Shown: positions 10,401-17,463 of the stretch, piece by piece
Numbering within the stretch: the stretch's first letter is position 1
Layout: every line of letters begins with the position of its first letter
Source of the DNA: Planctomycetaceae bacterium
GTDB lineage: Bacteria > Planctomycetota > Planctomycetia > Pirellulales > Thermoguttaceae
Assembly (NCBI GenBank): GCA_031287585.1
Contig: JAITST010000388.1
Span: 1-20,791, forward strand
Length of the DNA stretch: 20,791 nucleotides
Reading direction: 5' to 3'
Notes under the pieces: generated by a model
Database searches by the model: none
What the model saw: the letters and a program-made list of their open reading frames with translations, nothing else
What the model was told of the DNA's origin: nothing
Program-made: the position numbers and the translations under genes

Positions 10401-12623
10401 CGAACGTCTGGTACCATCAACATCAGTCAAACCAACTGCGTAATTGTCGATGAATATAGATCGTCCATCAAAACGATAAAAATTACTCCTGGCATCAATA
10501 GCACCGCCAAAACCATTTGACGTATTTCCGGCTGGAACCCAATCATCGTTAAAATAGTTATCATAATCAAGCCCAAACAATGCCGTTCCGCTGAAATTAA
10601 CATTCGCCTTGTTTTGGCTATGAATCGCGCCGCCGCCATGGTAACCCGATAACCGATCGGTTGCCGCTGTTGTATTACTAGTGAACGTTGCTGTAGAAAA
10701 ATTCAAATTATTAGAATCCATCCAAATCGCACCGCCAGCCGAACCGCCGCCTACAATACTATTCGATTCAATCAACGAACGGTCGCCGCCGGACAGGTTT
10801 CCGTTGGAAGTTGTATTTCCTGTGAACGTCGCCGAACTCATTGTAAAGTTTGTCCCAACCATATAAATAGCACCGCCAGCAGCCCCGCCGGTATTGTATG
10901 TAAAAGTAGCCGTAGAGGTCGAAAATGAAGAACCCTCAGCATAAATTGCACCGCCTCTGGCGTTCAAGTTCAGTGCCGTATTCTGGTCAAACACAACTGA
11001 CGACAAATTCGCTGTCGTACCAATAGCCCGAATCGCGCCGCCGTCTGCCGCGTAGTAATCACGGTTAGCACCCGCAACGGAATCAAACCCAAGCCAGTCG
11101 CCCTGTTCATCATCGTGGAAACCTGCAACATTCTTACGAAATGTCCAGGTACCACTGGTACCCCTAGCGTCGAGAATAGAATTTTCAGCGTTGAAAGCAC
11201 CGCCGCCCCGATACGCTCGGTTACCATAAGTGACATTACTCGGAACACCATTAATAATATCCTCGCCAAATACCAGTGTACCAGCATAAAAATACGAATT
11301 ATCCACAACGCTAACAGCACCACCGTACCCATCATAACTCAGATTGCTAGTGAATATTGAGTTTGTAAGATACGTACCATTGTTGGCTGCTCTACCAATA
11401 TTAGCCCCATTCGCGTAAATCGCACCGCCGCTACCATGAGCAATGTTATTAACAAATGTGTGAGTGTAATTGTCTAATCTTCCAACAAATTCCATATCTC
11501 GTTCATACCAACCATTAGTGGGTGATGGATTTGGCGGCAATAGGTCACTACCATAACTGCTGCCACCAGTAAACAAAACTGTCGAACCGCTATAAGCGGC
11601 AATCGCACCACCATCGCTCCCGCTCACTTTCCAGTTAATATCACCGGTATAATCCATCAGGGTATTGTTACCAGTTCCGTCATCAACATATCTACCCGGA
11701 TACTCACCAATCAACCCTGTTTTATTACCAGAGAACAATGTGCTGTTACGAAAAACTATACTGCTATTGTTAGTTGCGTACAAAGCACCGCCTGAAGAGC
11801 CGGAATGATTATCTATGAAACTGTTAGTACCAGAGCCGGGCGGACGATTTCCAATGTTATTACCATTACTATCGCCGTTCATCTGCGCATTATTGAAACT
11901 AATCGAACCGCCATTACCTGTCACTTCATTGCGATAATACAACATATCGCTTGTAGTAATCAATCTACTACCGGTATTCATACGCAACGCACTACCGTCG
12001 CCGCTACCATTGACACCGTGATTCGCTGCATAACGCAACGTCATAGTAGAACCTGTACCTTCAAATTCGATGTCTCCATTCGAAATGAACATCGGAATAT
12101 ACGGATAATATGCCGCTGGTATGTTACCCTGACTGTATGTATGATTGTTATTATTGGCAGACTCAATAATCCTGTCACCGCTGCCATTAATCCTCATATA
12201 CCTGCCCGCATTGAGAGTCGTGAAATTTATGTCGCTGACAGCTCTATCACCTATAAGGTCGTACGTGAGAGAGACAGTATGACCGCCGCCAGCACCGAAC
12301 GGATTATTGGTATAACCATCAGATGCCCAACCTACGTTAGCGTCGTCTGCGTTTGTATTTATTCTACGGATAACTTCTTTCAACGCGACAATAGAAGTAT
12401 TAGCGTTAGTAGGAACGTCACTTTGCCAATACCAGTTTGTACCTGGATAACCAGTCCAGTTGCCTGGCAGAACATCTCCTGGATCAATCCAGGGAGCAGT
12501 CCATGGTGTATCAGTTCCGATAATACCATTGTAATGCTCGACGCTGTACTGCGCCCATACGGAATCGCTCAAAGCAGTAATCAGGGCGATACCTGCCAGA
12601 AAGTATTTAGCCGTTTGAGACAT
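4431..12623 (-). CDS. Giant autotransporter (type Va): Pmp-like GGAI repeats, PATR repeats, C-terminal beta-barrel
   Basis: From the ATG at 12623 the protein is 2730 residues. Residues 1-24 are a Sec signal peptide ending SDSVWA before Gln25. About residues 240-1400 hold some 21 GGA[ILVM] motifs, each followed 10-20 residues later by F-x-x-N type motifs (e.g. GGAIYM...SSATFTGNTT). This is the hallmark of chlamydial polymorphic membrane proteins. About 1610-2200 hold PATR repeats (LTKTGTGVLVF..GYTGKTTVNKGTLKL-type units). From about 2440 to the C-terminal Trp is an autotransporter beta-barrel with alternating aromatic strands ending in VWLALVQKW. I find no cysteine in the 2730 residues, typical of passengers that cross the periplasm unfolded. 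The frame extends 48 codons upstream to 12767, but AGAGGA (12638-12633) 9 nt before the ATG and the signal peptide fix the start at 12623. It is probably a surface adhesin or beta-helix protein; the ligand is unknown. Confidence 0.93.
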   Translation of the reverse strand: MSQTAKYFLAGIALITALSDSVWAQYSVEHYNGIIGTDTPWTAPWIDPGDVLPGNWTGYPGTNWYWQSDVPTNANTSIVALKEVIRRINTNADDANVGWASDGYTNNPFGAGGGHTVSLTYDLIGDRAVSDINFTTLNAGRYMRINGSGDRIIESANNNNHTYSQGNIPAAYYPYIPMFISNGDIEFEGTGSTMTLRYAANHGVNGSGDGSALRMNTGSRLITTSDMLYYRNEVTGNGGSISFNNAQMNGDSNGNNIGNRPPGSGTNSFIDNHSGSSGGALYATNNSSIVFRNSTLFSGNKTGLIGEYPGRYVDDGTGNNTLMDYTGDINWKVSGSDGGAIAAYSGSTVLFTGGSSYGSDLLPPNPSPTNGWYERDMEFVGRLDNYTHTFVNNIAHGSGGAIYANGANIGRAANNGTYLTNSIFTSNLSYDGYGGAVSVVDNSYFYAGTLVFGEDIINGVPSNVTYGNRAYRGGGAFNAENSILDARGTSGTWTFRKNVAGFHDDEQGDWLGFDSVAGANRDYYAADGGAIRAIGTTANLSSVVFDQNTALNLNARGGAIYAEGSSFSTSTATFTYNTGGAAGGAIYMVGTNFTMSSATFTGNTTSNGNLSGGDRSLIESNSIVGGGSAGGAIWMDSNNLNFSTATFTSNTTAATDRLSGYHGGGAIHSQNKANVNFSGTALFGLDYDNYFNDDWVPAGNTSNGFGGAIDARSNFYRFDGRSIFIDNYAVGLTDVDGTRRSAAGGAIFAHDSLFHFDMPSKFGEGKFGYTAANHSIAITAYGLTLNLNQEANTEMASLGLALNGIYYWKSQWIGDDGTATGLDGQFGLRILPVTSNYGTIDLNSFKTNGMLFPNGSINTIIAVRDWANKDDASLSNDDYGRAQRLKGYTTSSEIYNFVRNGNIASGDGGAIALSSTQMSFIADVEFYGNRASTGRNADLLGKGGAIYAGNGSTMYFGTGDDVNHSINHEHFIGTKVNPTSSVFAYNYAMFGGAIGADDDYYSTILPKSDSPTKLYFNSGLSIGSGGESRVVAFVGNWGDQLGGAIFARTSNVTSNKDNWTTFEFEGETIFKDNFTMTDYARLTTDRGGDIVPPDGGGAIYADKAILNFNAGTQRETRFIDNKSATQAGAILAERQSEISFTGTTRFVGNDGNALDTYIISDGNTRGNGGSIVASYESILNFVASQGIIEFTRNLAAEDTAKVEADGGAIAAGLPRTDNVNTDRFREKIIIPGVLSHEVVDGKYQGRDVQTEHVDNKFVVYYYRDLASGATFNFGEGTPVVFRENKATRDGGAIISDNSTLTFLGAAGGKTNLKDYDGVDFPELGFIENIAGRDGGAINAKNNSLITFKNLATFKGNNAGHDGGALYVDTGAVITFNQAAEFIGNTAADLGGAMYIGGSTVYVEPDPEHPTSPADGRNHSTVNLAPAKNYTIVFDGNKDTNGNKSNAVYMASDGVLNITPADGAYVKFYDQITGVVDSVINIEGKGTVELWGTSRNGLTNTGVSLYEGTTNVNKGRFVLKYEDTNSASYGVNGTDGIGLLNISSNGIVALELNTQLGGELITLDGGVIEVSGNTVPAANANTAAINGDIVLTSNGGTFDIQNKHQLTISQVIGDAVGEVGNLTKTGTGVLVFAIENGYTGKTTVNKGTLKLTDGNGFTLQSSSVLELNDTSVLDLANTNQRIQSLRGVSSSKINFETEGMSALDNVLTIETILGTEFAETRYDGTIGGNGIIRKEGKGRLILGGKNTYTALNEYYSTEIVNGTLAIANAAGLGTGIVGVKDTGTLEFFFDTSASNATFANDVEGYNGTVGNISKSGLGRVLVAGNVNLTDNTNNGGNVYIGAGALAVSSNVGKSFVVDNIIVGNNGTTNSIADDKATLEVVNNATATVKQDVSIRKNGTFTVTISNSLNSLYDGNVQKYKPQLVSENSVLVEKGATLNINIRDVTSLSVPDDVNAPQGRSELVIIHAEDGIYKTDVDDHGNIIVDNDFLGGIFDNVTFGGLSYQLGQFNENSFIVLATNITAHGDNSWVDDNSNNGADYVVNYGLAWYASNGFAHGTFNVTDELGEVRVGELKDVGANSNLWVGKKLTKDGVGTLVLTEKNSYSGGTEIKGGRIVAEYVESIGTGSVLNNGVLEFNIADNGVVSNTISGAGRLVKSGNAVLELIGTHSYTGKTEVNAGELQLNGNIAGSAVEVRGNGTIFSTKDSLTLFEASGNSSAAKIGSIDLKSDGAGKYVFLAPGGEEFGKLEVTGEVKFGTGSVYDVQVSSDMNFDKVEITGVAGRADLSGGTISVSVTGSTDFTANQYVYDGIFIGNFRDTRFNGTEISGLSTLADGIGYKAELYYEGNNKVSLALVRGDFTFGGGTKNQNAVARGLESIIHDDNLRSDYRYIIQGLRNLSRHEMHAAESEMAGDIHANTPMLGMWDVARPVVDRIQLDPYNLTDLPRYGQTRHNFWFDSTYSEMSMLGDGNARGYRIQRPGLMLGLDRKWTTASVAGLFFGYSNPKLTSGSDSTDAHDFQVGVYGGMTTLQRLEIKAYGGVGFQTYSTRRVIDNAVLVSAPTYFSSEYEGHSFNTTLEFGTPFTWDWGVVRPIAAVDWSISGVNGHNEVSSDPQSLLAGSYEHSYYGRFNVRAGGRIELAQTDLTSLWFQMFVGVTLFGDESPQTKMRFVNVGNQMSSITVNGSDPGAGYITLGFGNYWNLNVQKTRQLAIHYDLFASQRMTNNAVWLALVQKW

Positions 12624-12632
12624 AATTACTTT

Positions 12633-12638
12633 TCCTCT
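12633..12638 (-). promoter_or_regulatory. Ribosome binding site of the autotransporter
   Basis: AGAGGA on the minus strand lies 9 nt before the ATG at 12623. It decides the start over the upstream in-frame candidate at 12767. Most other genes here lack such a clear site. Confidence 0.65.
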
Positions 12639-12780
12639 TCCGTAAGGACAAAATAACGAACGGCATAACAGAGTAAACGAATCGCTGCCTCCCTGCCGCA
12701 ATACACTTATTATTACGATAGACCTCAAGACCACATCGCAAAAATACACATTCCACCGTATCGGCAAATAAATAATGCGG

Positions 12781-12786
12781 ATTATA
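12781..12786 (-). promoter_or_regulatory. -10 box (TATAAT) for the autotransporter
   Basis: The minus strand reads AAATAGGCTATAATCCGC around a perfect TATAAT. At 17 nt upstream the hexamer is GAAATT, a poor -35. If used, transcription would start near 12774 and leave a leader of about 150 nt before the ATG. This is inferred from sequence only. Confidence 0.4.
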
Positions 12787-12902
12787 GCCTATTTTTACAA
12801 AATAATTTCGTTATGTGAAAATAGGGAATGTAAGACGGCTAACACGATGACACGAAGAACATAGGAGGACGTTGTAAATTTTACACGTCGATTACAAAGT
12901 CA

Positions 12903-12982
12903 TTTTTTTTCACAGGTAGTTAAGGATAGGGAAGGATAGAATACATAAAACTATTCTTACCTACCCTTACCTACCTGTAAAA
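12903..12982. repeat. Long imperfect palindrome downstream of the UbiD-type gene
   Basis: Arms 12912-12939 and 12951-12978 match at about 24 of 28 positions, with an 11-nt loop. The outer T-run (12903-12910) and AAAA (12979-12982) extend the symmetry. The arms are built from GGTA/GGTAAG units (minus strand AGGTAGGTAAGGGTAGGTAAG). It begins 25 nt after the stop of the UbiD-type gene and could protect or end that transcript, but on the minus strand the stem is followed by A's, not T's, so it is not a standard intrinsic terminator. A miniature repeat element is the alternative, since part of its end recurs near 530-547. Confidence 0.65.
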
Positions 12983-13003
12983 CGACTTAGAGTCCACATA
13001 AAT

Positions 13004-14869
13004 CTAAAATTCAAATCCCGCCAACGCATTCCCCTTCGTCGCCAGTCGTTTGATTTTCTCCGTTACCCTTTTCTCCACTGATTCGTCTTCCTCTAATTCC
13101 GGCGCGTGGTGTTTTTTTTTGCGGGCATCTATTACCAGTGAGCCGGTTGTTCCCCAATGTTTGTTTGTTGTGAACTGACCGAAACCGTAAACGTCCGAAC
13201 TTGGGTCGCTTTTGGTGAACGTTGTCCAGAGAAAATCTTTTATCGACTTTGCGTTTTCACTATTGTCAACCACAACTATCAACGGAAACTTTGTTCTCTC
13301 GCCAACCGCCGCGTTATTCCGGCAACTTTCTACCAACACTCCCAACTCTCCATTCGCCGCATTCGTCTTAACTTCCGTAACCAACACACCCGGCATCACC
13401 ACTCTTGGATTAACGAAAAACGATGGTAACTCCGATCCGTTGTCAATCGCGGTCGCTAGCGCGCGAATCGGTTCACCGCATGTTGTCACAATCAGTTTCG
13501 AGCCGTGATGAAGTTTCGCGTCAGTGTAATCCAACGTGTCGCTGGTTGTCTCCGTTACAAAGTGCAAGTCCGTTCGCCAATCAACACGTGATAACAAATG
13601 CGTGAAGAATGCGGCAGTGTCGTGAACCGTGAGCGAGTAATCGTCTTCCCGTGCAACCAGCAACAAATACTTCGTTAGCGACAACTGCCCGAATCCGAGT
13701 ATCGCGTGGGCTAACGTATGCAACTGATACGCACGCCGCGAACGATACGGCAGATAACACTCCGAGCCAATCGCAAGGCAAAGCGGATGCACACCCGCCT
13801 CGTCAACCGCCCGAACAGCGTGAACACCGGGCAGGCGTTGCGGCACAATGTCGCCGACAAGTTCGTGTATGAACTCGCCAAACATCGAGTCCTCCTGCGG
13901 CGGCCGCCCGACAACCGTTAGCGGGTACATCGCGTCGTCACGGCAGTAAACATTTTCAACACGCAACACCGGAAATTCGTGCGGCATGCTGTAATAGCCA
14001 AGATGGTCGCCGAACGCTCCTTCACGTTTCAACGTTTGCAAGTCGAGATAACCGGTGATACAAAAGTCGGCTTCCGCGTAAATCGGCAGCCGACAATCAC
14101 GCGGCAAAACCATCGGAATACGATGTCGCCCCAACATTCCGGCGAATGTCAACTCACTGACGTTTTCCGGCAGCGGCATAACAGCGGCAAGCGTCATCGC
14201 AGGCGAGCCGCCAATGAATATGTTGACTGGCAAACTTTCGCCGCGCCGCAACGCCGCCGCGTGATGAGCCGCGATACCGCGATGAAGTTGGTAATGAATC
14301 CCCGCTTCGTTCTCACTATAATCGTTCCCCGAAATCTGCACGCGGTACATTCCGACATTCGACCGCAAAATCCCGCGTAAACCAAGTTCGTCAGGCGGCT
14401 GCGTATAAACTTGCGGCAACGTAATGAACGCGCCCCCGTCGCGAGACCACGAAACGACGTGAGGCAGGTCGCGGAGAGAAATTTTGCGGCGCAGCACAGG
14501 AGCGTTACGTACAACTTTCGGACGCGAGAAACGGGCTGTACCAAGTAGTTTGAACGATGATTGCAAGTTTGAAAAGTTCAAACGAAACGAAGCAAGTTCA
14601 GACGACGGGTCGGCGGTCAAACGAAGAACGCGACGGAGTGGTTCGATACCGTCGCGAAAAATATAACGCAACCGTTCCATAGTTCCAAACAAATTCAAAA
14701 CCAAAGGAAATCCGCCGCAACCGGTCAACAAAACCGCCGGAGCACCAGCAGCAAACAAACGCCGCTGCAAAGCAGCAACCTCAAACCGCCAATCGAACGG
14801 CTCATCAATAACAATCATCCGTGAAGAACGAATAAGGTCATCAGTACATTGACGAAGATTGGTGTACAT
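13004..14869 (-). CDS. UbiD-family prFMN-dependent decarboxylase
   Basis: This 621-residue protein matches the UbiD/Fdc family, which reversibly decarboxylates aromatic or alpha,beta-unsaturated acids using prenylated FMN. Visible landmarks are NVGMYR (171-176, with the catalytic-type Arg176), GIHYQLHRG (190-198), SPAMTLAAVMPLP (222-234), an acidic residue in YAEADF (264-269), and EGAFGDHLGYY (283-293), which supplies the Glu283 and Asp288 that correspond to the conserved acid pair. All expected active-site positions look intact. It is somewhat longer than E. coli UbiD (about 500), with extra sequence at residues 60-130 and a charged C-terminus. It starts 20 nt after the MerR/TPR gene and is likely cotranscribed with it. 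No UbiX (prFMN synthase) gene is in the window. The substrate is unknown; quinone-precursor decarboxylation is one option. Confidence 0.88.
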   Translation of the reverse strand: MYTNLRQCTDDLIRSSRMIVIDEPFDWRFEVAALQRRLFAAGAPAVLLTGCGGFPLVLNLFGTMERLRYIFRDGIEPLRRVLRLTADPSSELASFRLNFSNLQSSFKLLGTARFSRPKVVRNAPVLRRKISLRDLPHVVSWSRDGGAFITLPQVYTQPPDELGLRGILRSNVGMYRVQISGNDYSENEAGIHYQLHRGIAAHHAAALRRGESLPVNIFIGGSPAMTLAAVMPLPENVSELTFAGMLGRHRIPMVLPRDCRLPIYAEADFCITGYLDLQTLKREGAFGDHLGYYSMPHEFPVLRVENVYCRDDAMYPLTVVGRPPQEDSMFGEFIHELVGDIVPQRLPGVHAVRAVDEAGVHPLCLAIGSECYLPYRSRRAYQLHTLAHAILGFGQLSLTKYLLLVAREDDYSLTVHDTAAFFTHLLSRVDWRTDLHFVTETTSDTLDYTDAKLHHGSKLIVTTCGEPIRALATAIDNGSELPSFFVNPRVVMPGVLVTEVKTNAANGELGVLVESCRNNAAVGERTKFPLIVVVDNSENAKSIKDFLWTTFTKSDPSSDVYGFGQFTTNKHWGTTGSLVIDARKKKHHAPELEEDESVEKRVTEKIKRLATKGNALAGFEF

Positions 14870-14889
14870 TATTTGTGGGAAAGTACAGA

Positions 14890-15756
14890 TTAGTTATTCC
14901 AAGGGTCAGTTGACGGCATTAGCGATTTGTAGAGTTGTCTATGGTATTCCGCTCTTTTGTTTTGCCCGATTGAATCCAGTGTACGGGCTAGATGGAAGTG
15001 TACGTCAGCGTAGTCGGGATGTTGCTTTAATACTTCGTCGAATGTTTTTACGGCGGTATGGAAGTCGCCTTGTTCCGCCAGTACACAACCTAGATTTGCC
15101 CTCGCCTCAACAAAATTTTTGTCCAGTTCCAACGCCATCGAGTAACGCTCGCGGCTTGCGTCCAGATTTCCGAGCCGGTAAAACAGTTCCGCCATCTGAA
15201 AACAAATAGCCGCGTCTGCTCCTTGCTGTTCCGCAATTTCACGGTATATTCTAATCGCGCCTTTGAGGTCGCCAGCGTCTTCGCAATCCCACGCGGCTTC
15301 TAACATCAGTGACTTGATGTTGTCGGTCTTTTCCTGCGGTGTGAAAGTATTGTCGAATCTGAAAACGTCGGGCGATATTTGTGGTTCTTTCGTTTGAACC
15401 GCTTCGTCGAACGCGAACGCCTGTTGACCGTTTTCGTCGATAGTTCGATTATCACGCTCAAACCATATATCACGTCCGACGATTACAAGCGGCAAGTCAA
15501 TCGACATCCCGCTCGCGATATTCAACGTTCGCCAGAGCGACTCAATTTTGTTTGCGATGGCGTTTGTGTGAAGTCCGGCGTGATAAAGTTTCGCGAAGAT
15601 TTTCGCGTTTTGAAACTGTCCGCTACTGAAGTAGTCCAAGCGACCGACTGTGTTTGACGGTTTGATTAGTCCGCGCTGCCGCCACGAGCGAACCGTGTAA
15701 ATCGGTACGTCAAGCAGTTCCGCAAACATTTTGACCGTGAACAACGGCTCGGACAT
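14890..15756 (-). CDS. MerR-like HTH plus TPR protein
   Basis: This is a 288-residue protein. Residues 5-45 (FTVKMFAELLDVPIYTVRSW, then RQRGLIKPS) form a MerR-type winged HTH that would bind DNA. Residues 46-75 look like the following helices of that domain. An Asp/Asn-rich linker precedes about four TPR units (151-178, 185-213, 217-247, 251-280; e.g. ARANLGCVLAEQGDFHTAVK), a protein-protein interaction scaffold. There is no MerR effector domain or metal-binding Cys pattern. It lies 7 nt after the S1 gene; its SD sequence GGTGAGG (15768-15762) overlaps the S1 stop TGA, so the two are probably translationally coupled. The function is unknown; a regulator or adaptor linked to S1 or to the downstream decarboxylase is inference from context. 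Confidence 0.8.
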   Translation of the reverse strand: MSEPLFTVKMFAELLDVPIYTVRSWRQRGLIKPSNTVGRLDYFSSGQFQNAKIFAKLYHAGLHTNAIANKIESLWRTLNIASGMSIDLPLVIVGRDIWFERDNRTIDENGQQAFAFDEAVQTKEPQISPDVFRFDNTFTPQEKTDNIKSLMLEAAWDCEDAGDLKGAIRIYREIAEQQGADAAICFQMAELFYRLGNLDASRERYSMALELDKNFVEARANLGCVLAEQGDFHTAVKTFDEVLKQHPDYADVHFHLARTLDSIGQNKRAEYHRQLYKSLMPSTDPWNN

Positions 15757-15760
15757 AATC

Positions 15761-15768
15761 GCCTCACC
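15761..15768 (-). promoter_or_regulatory. Ribosome binding site overlapping the S1 stop codon
   Basis: The minus strand reads TGGTGAGGCGATTATG. The TGA is the S1 stop, and GGTGAGG is the SD of the MerR/TPR gene, 5 nt before its ATG. A ribosome finishing S1 would sit on the next start, which suggests coupled translation. Confidence 0.65.
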
Positions 15769-17404
15769 ATTTCAATCCGAATTTTGCACCTTCGCTCGGT
15801 TTGACGCTGCCGATGCCGCCTTTTAGCAACTCCGGCGGGATTGATGCTTGCTTTGGTGCTGACGGTAGTTCGGGTTCTGACTGTTCGTCCGCTGCTTTTT
15901 GTTCTTCGAGTAACGGATTTTCAAGCAGTTGTTTTCGTGACAGACTTATGCGTTTCGCTTCAGTGTCGATTGACATTACCATCACGTCAATCCAGTCGCC
16001 TTCTCGCACAACTTCGCTGACAGAGCCGATTCGTTTGTGCGACAATTCGCTGATGTGAATCAAACCTTCGACACCGGGTGTTAATTCGACGAACACGCCG
16101 AAGTCGGTGAGACGTGTTACTTTGGCGTGAACAGTTGCCTTCTCCTCGAACTTGCTACGGATGTTTGCCCAAGGATTTTCCGCGTCGTCGCGGTACGTAA
16201 GCGAGATACGGTTACGTTCGTTGTCGATTTTTTGTACCTTCACTTTTACGTGTTGACCTTCACGCAAAATCTCGCCCGGATGACGCACCCGTCCCCACGC
16301 CAGTGCGCTGATGTGAATGAAGCCGTCAACTCCGCCGAGGTCAACGAACGCGCCGACATCAATTATCTTGCGGACTATCCCTTCGCGGATTTGCCCGACT
16401 TCCAACTCGGCGATTGTTTTCTCGCGCAACTCGGCACTTTCACGTTCAATCATTGCACGGCGGCTCAAAACCAGATTGCGGTTTGCCGCGTCACATTCGA
16501 TTACTACGCACGTCAATTTCGTACCGACAAACTCCTCCGGTTTCTCAACGCGGAACTGCGCGATTTGGCTTATCGGAATGAAGCCGCGTAGTTTATTGAC
16601 TTGGACTTCGAGACCGCCTGTGTTTGCTTTCGTGACAACTGCGTCAACAACCATATCGTTGTGAACTTGCGCCCAGTCGCGGACATCGGCGGCGGCGAGC
16701 GGCATCGTTAATTCATAAAGCCCGTTTTCAAAACGTGTCACAACAACGTCAAGTACGTCGCCGATGTTCGGAACAGCGTCATCGGGAAACATCTTCAACG
16801 CCAACGTTCCTTCGTGACGGTTATTGATGTCGAGGAAAACCTGCTCACGTCCTTGCCGGATTATTGTACCTTTGAGTTTCGTTTCGGGTTCAATGGTGTC
16901 CTGACTGGCGATGGTGTCGGCGGACTTCATTATCAAGTCGAGTTCTGTTCCCGCGAATATCGCGTCGAACTCCGCTTCTAGGTCGTCGGACATCTTACCG
17001 CGAATGTTCGGAACGGGAATTTTCACGTTCGGTTTGGCAACGGGAACGGTGTATTTACGTGACTTTTTGTTATCGTCGGTACTTTCGTCAGCGGGTAAGT
17101 CTTCGTCGTCATCTAACGGTTCCAGTACAACAGGAATTTTCGGTTTAGACTTCTCCGGCTGCGGTTCGGTATCAACGGCAGCAACGCGGGTATCGTTATC
17201 GGTACGAACATCGTCGGTCGTATTGTCAGACGTAACTTTTGTTTTCGGTTTCGTATCGTCACCAACAACAGTAACGGCAATGGTTGGCTTCGGACGGTAG
17301 GCATCGGGATTACGTTGCGAACCAATCAGTATGCGTTGTTTCGGACGTTCAGATACGTTGTCAGTCGTAACAGACGGCGACTGATTATCAGTGTTTTCAC
17401 TCAT
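15764..17404 (-). CDS. rpsA: S1-domain RNA-binding protein (30S ribosomal protein S1-like)
   Basis: This is a 546-residue protein with four S1 OB-fold domains: about residues 175-236, 248-316, 335-404 and 420-490. Domains 3 and 4 are the most canonical (VGAFVDLGGVDGFIHISAL; FGVFVELTPGVEGLIHISEL). Domain 1 is divergent. Residues 1-135 are acidic, Thr/Lys/Pro-rich and probably disordered, and the C-terminus ends in GGIGSVKPSEGAKFGLKW. E. coli S1 has six domains, but four-domain S1 proteins are common elsewhere, and this form matches what planctomycetes annotate as S1. It likely binds mRNA on the 30S subunit and helps recruit leaders that lack an SD, which fits the scarcity of SD sites among genes here. 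It heads a tight run with the MerR/TPR and UbiD-type genes. The ATG at 17404 lacks an SD. Confidence 0.88.
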   Translation of the reverse strand: MSENTDNQSPSVTTDNVSERPKQRILIGSQRNPDAYRPKPTIAVTVVGDDTKPKTKVTSDNTTDDVRTDNDTRVAAVDTEPQPEKSKPKIPVVLEPLDDDEDLPADESTDDNKKSRKYTVPVAKPNVKIPVPNIRGKMSDDLEAEFDAIFAGTELDLIMKSADTIASQDTIEPETKLKGTIIRQGREQVFLDINNRHEGTLALKMFPDDAVPNIGDVLDVVVTRFENGLYELTMPLAAADVRDWAQVHNDMVVDAVVTKANTGGLEVQVNKLRGFIPISQIAQFRVEKPEEFVGTKLTCVVIECDAANRNLVLSRRAMIERESAELREKTIAELEVGQIREGIVRKIIDVGAFVDLGGVDGFIHISALAWGRVRHPGEILREGQHVKVKVQKIDNERNRISLTYRDDAENPWANIRSKFEEKATVHAKVTRLTDFGVFVELTPGVEGLIHISELSHKRIGSVSEVVREGDWIDVMVMSIDTEAKRISLSRKQLLENPLLEEQKAADEQSEPELPSAPKQASIPPELLKGGIGSVKPSEGAKFGLKW

Positions 17405-17463
17405 ATATTTTTTATAGGGGCAAAACTGTTATAAAAATAAATAATTGGGGGACGTTATAGTCA

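Larger units (their letters stand above)
12624..13003 (-). other. Intergenic region upstream of the autotransporter
   Basis: This 380-nt stretch has no supported gene. It carries the autotransporter's ribosome binding site, a consensus -10 box and a long palindrome near the UbiD-gene end. The 48 codons between 12767 and 12624 are in frame with the autotransporter but read like non-coding sequence, with no domain and placed before a signal peptide. Confidence 0.6.

Noticed and set aside
8430..11800. Regularly repeated GCACCGCC units as a CRISPR-like array
   Set aside because: Units are short, degenerate, in frame and encode the GGAI motif of the autotransporter; spacing is variable and coding.
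11805..12656. Plus-strand open frame of 283 codons antisense to the autotransporter start
   Set aside because: Its translation is Thr/Ile/Arg-rich with no domain, and it mirrors the Gly/Asn/Ser-rich autotransporter codons. The autotransporter has a signal peptide, an SD and family repeats.
12624..12767. 48-codon N-terminal extension of the autotransporter
   Set aside because: It would bury the signal peptide, contains three cysteines unlike the rest of the protein, and skips the good SD at 12638-12633.
12903..12982. The long palindrome as an intrinsic terminator for the UbiD-type gene
   Set aside because: On the minus strand the stem is followed by A's rather than T's; retained only as a repeat with possible 3'-end role.
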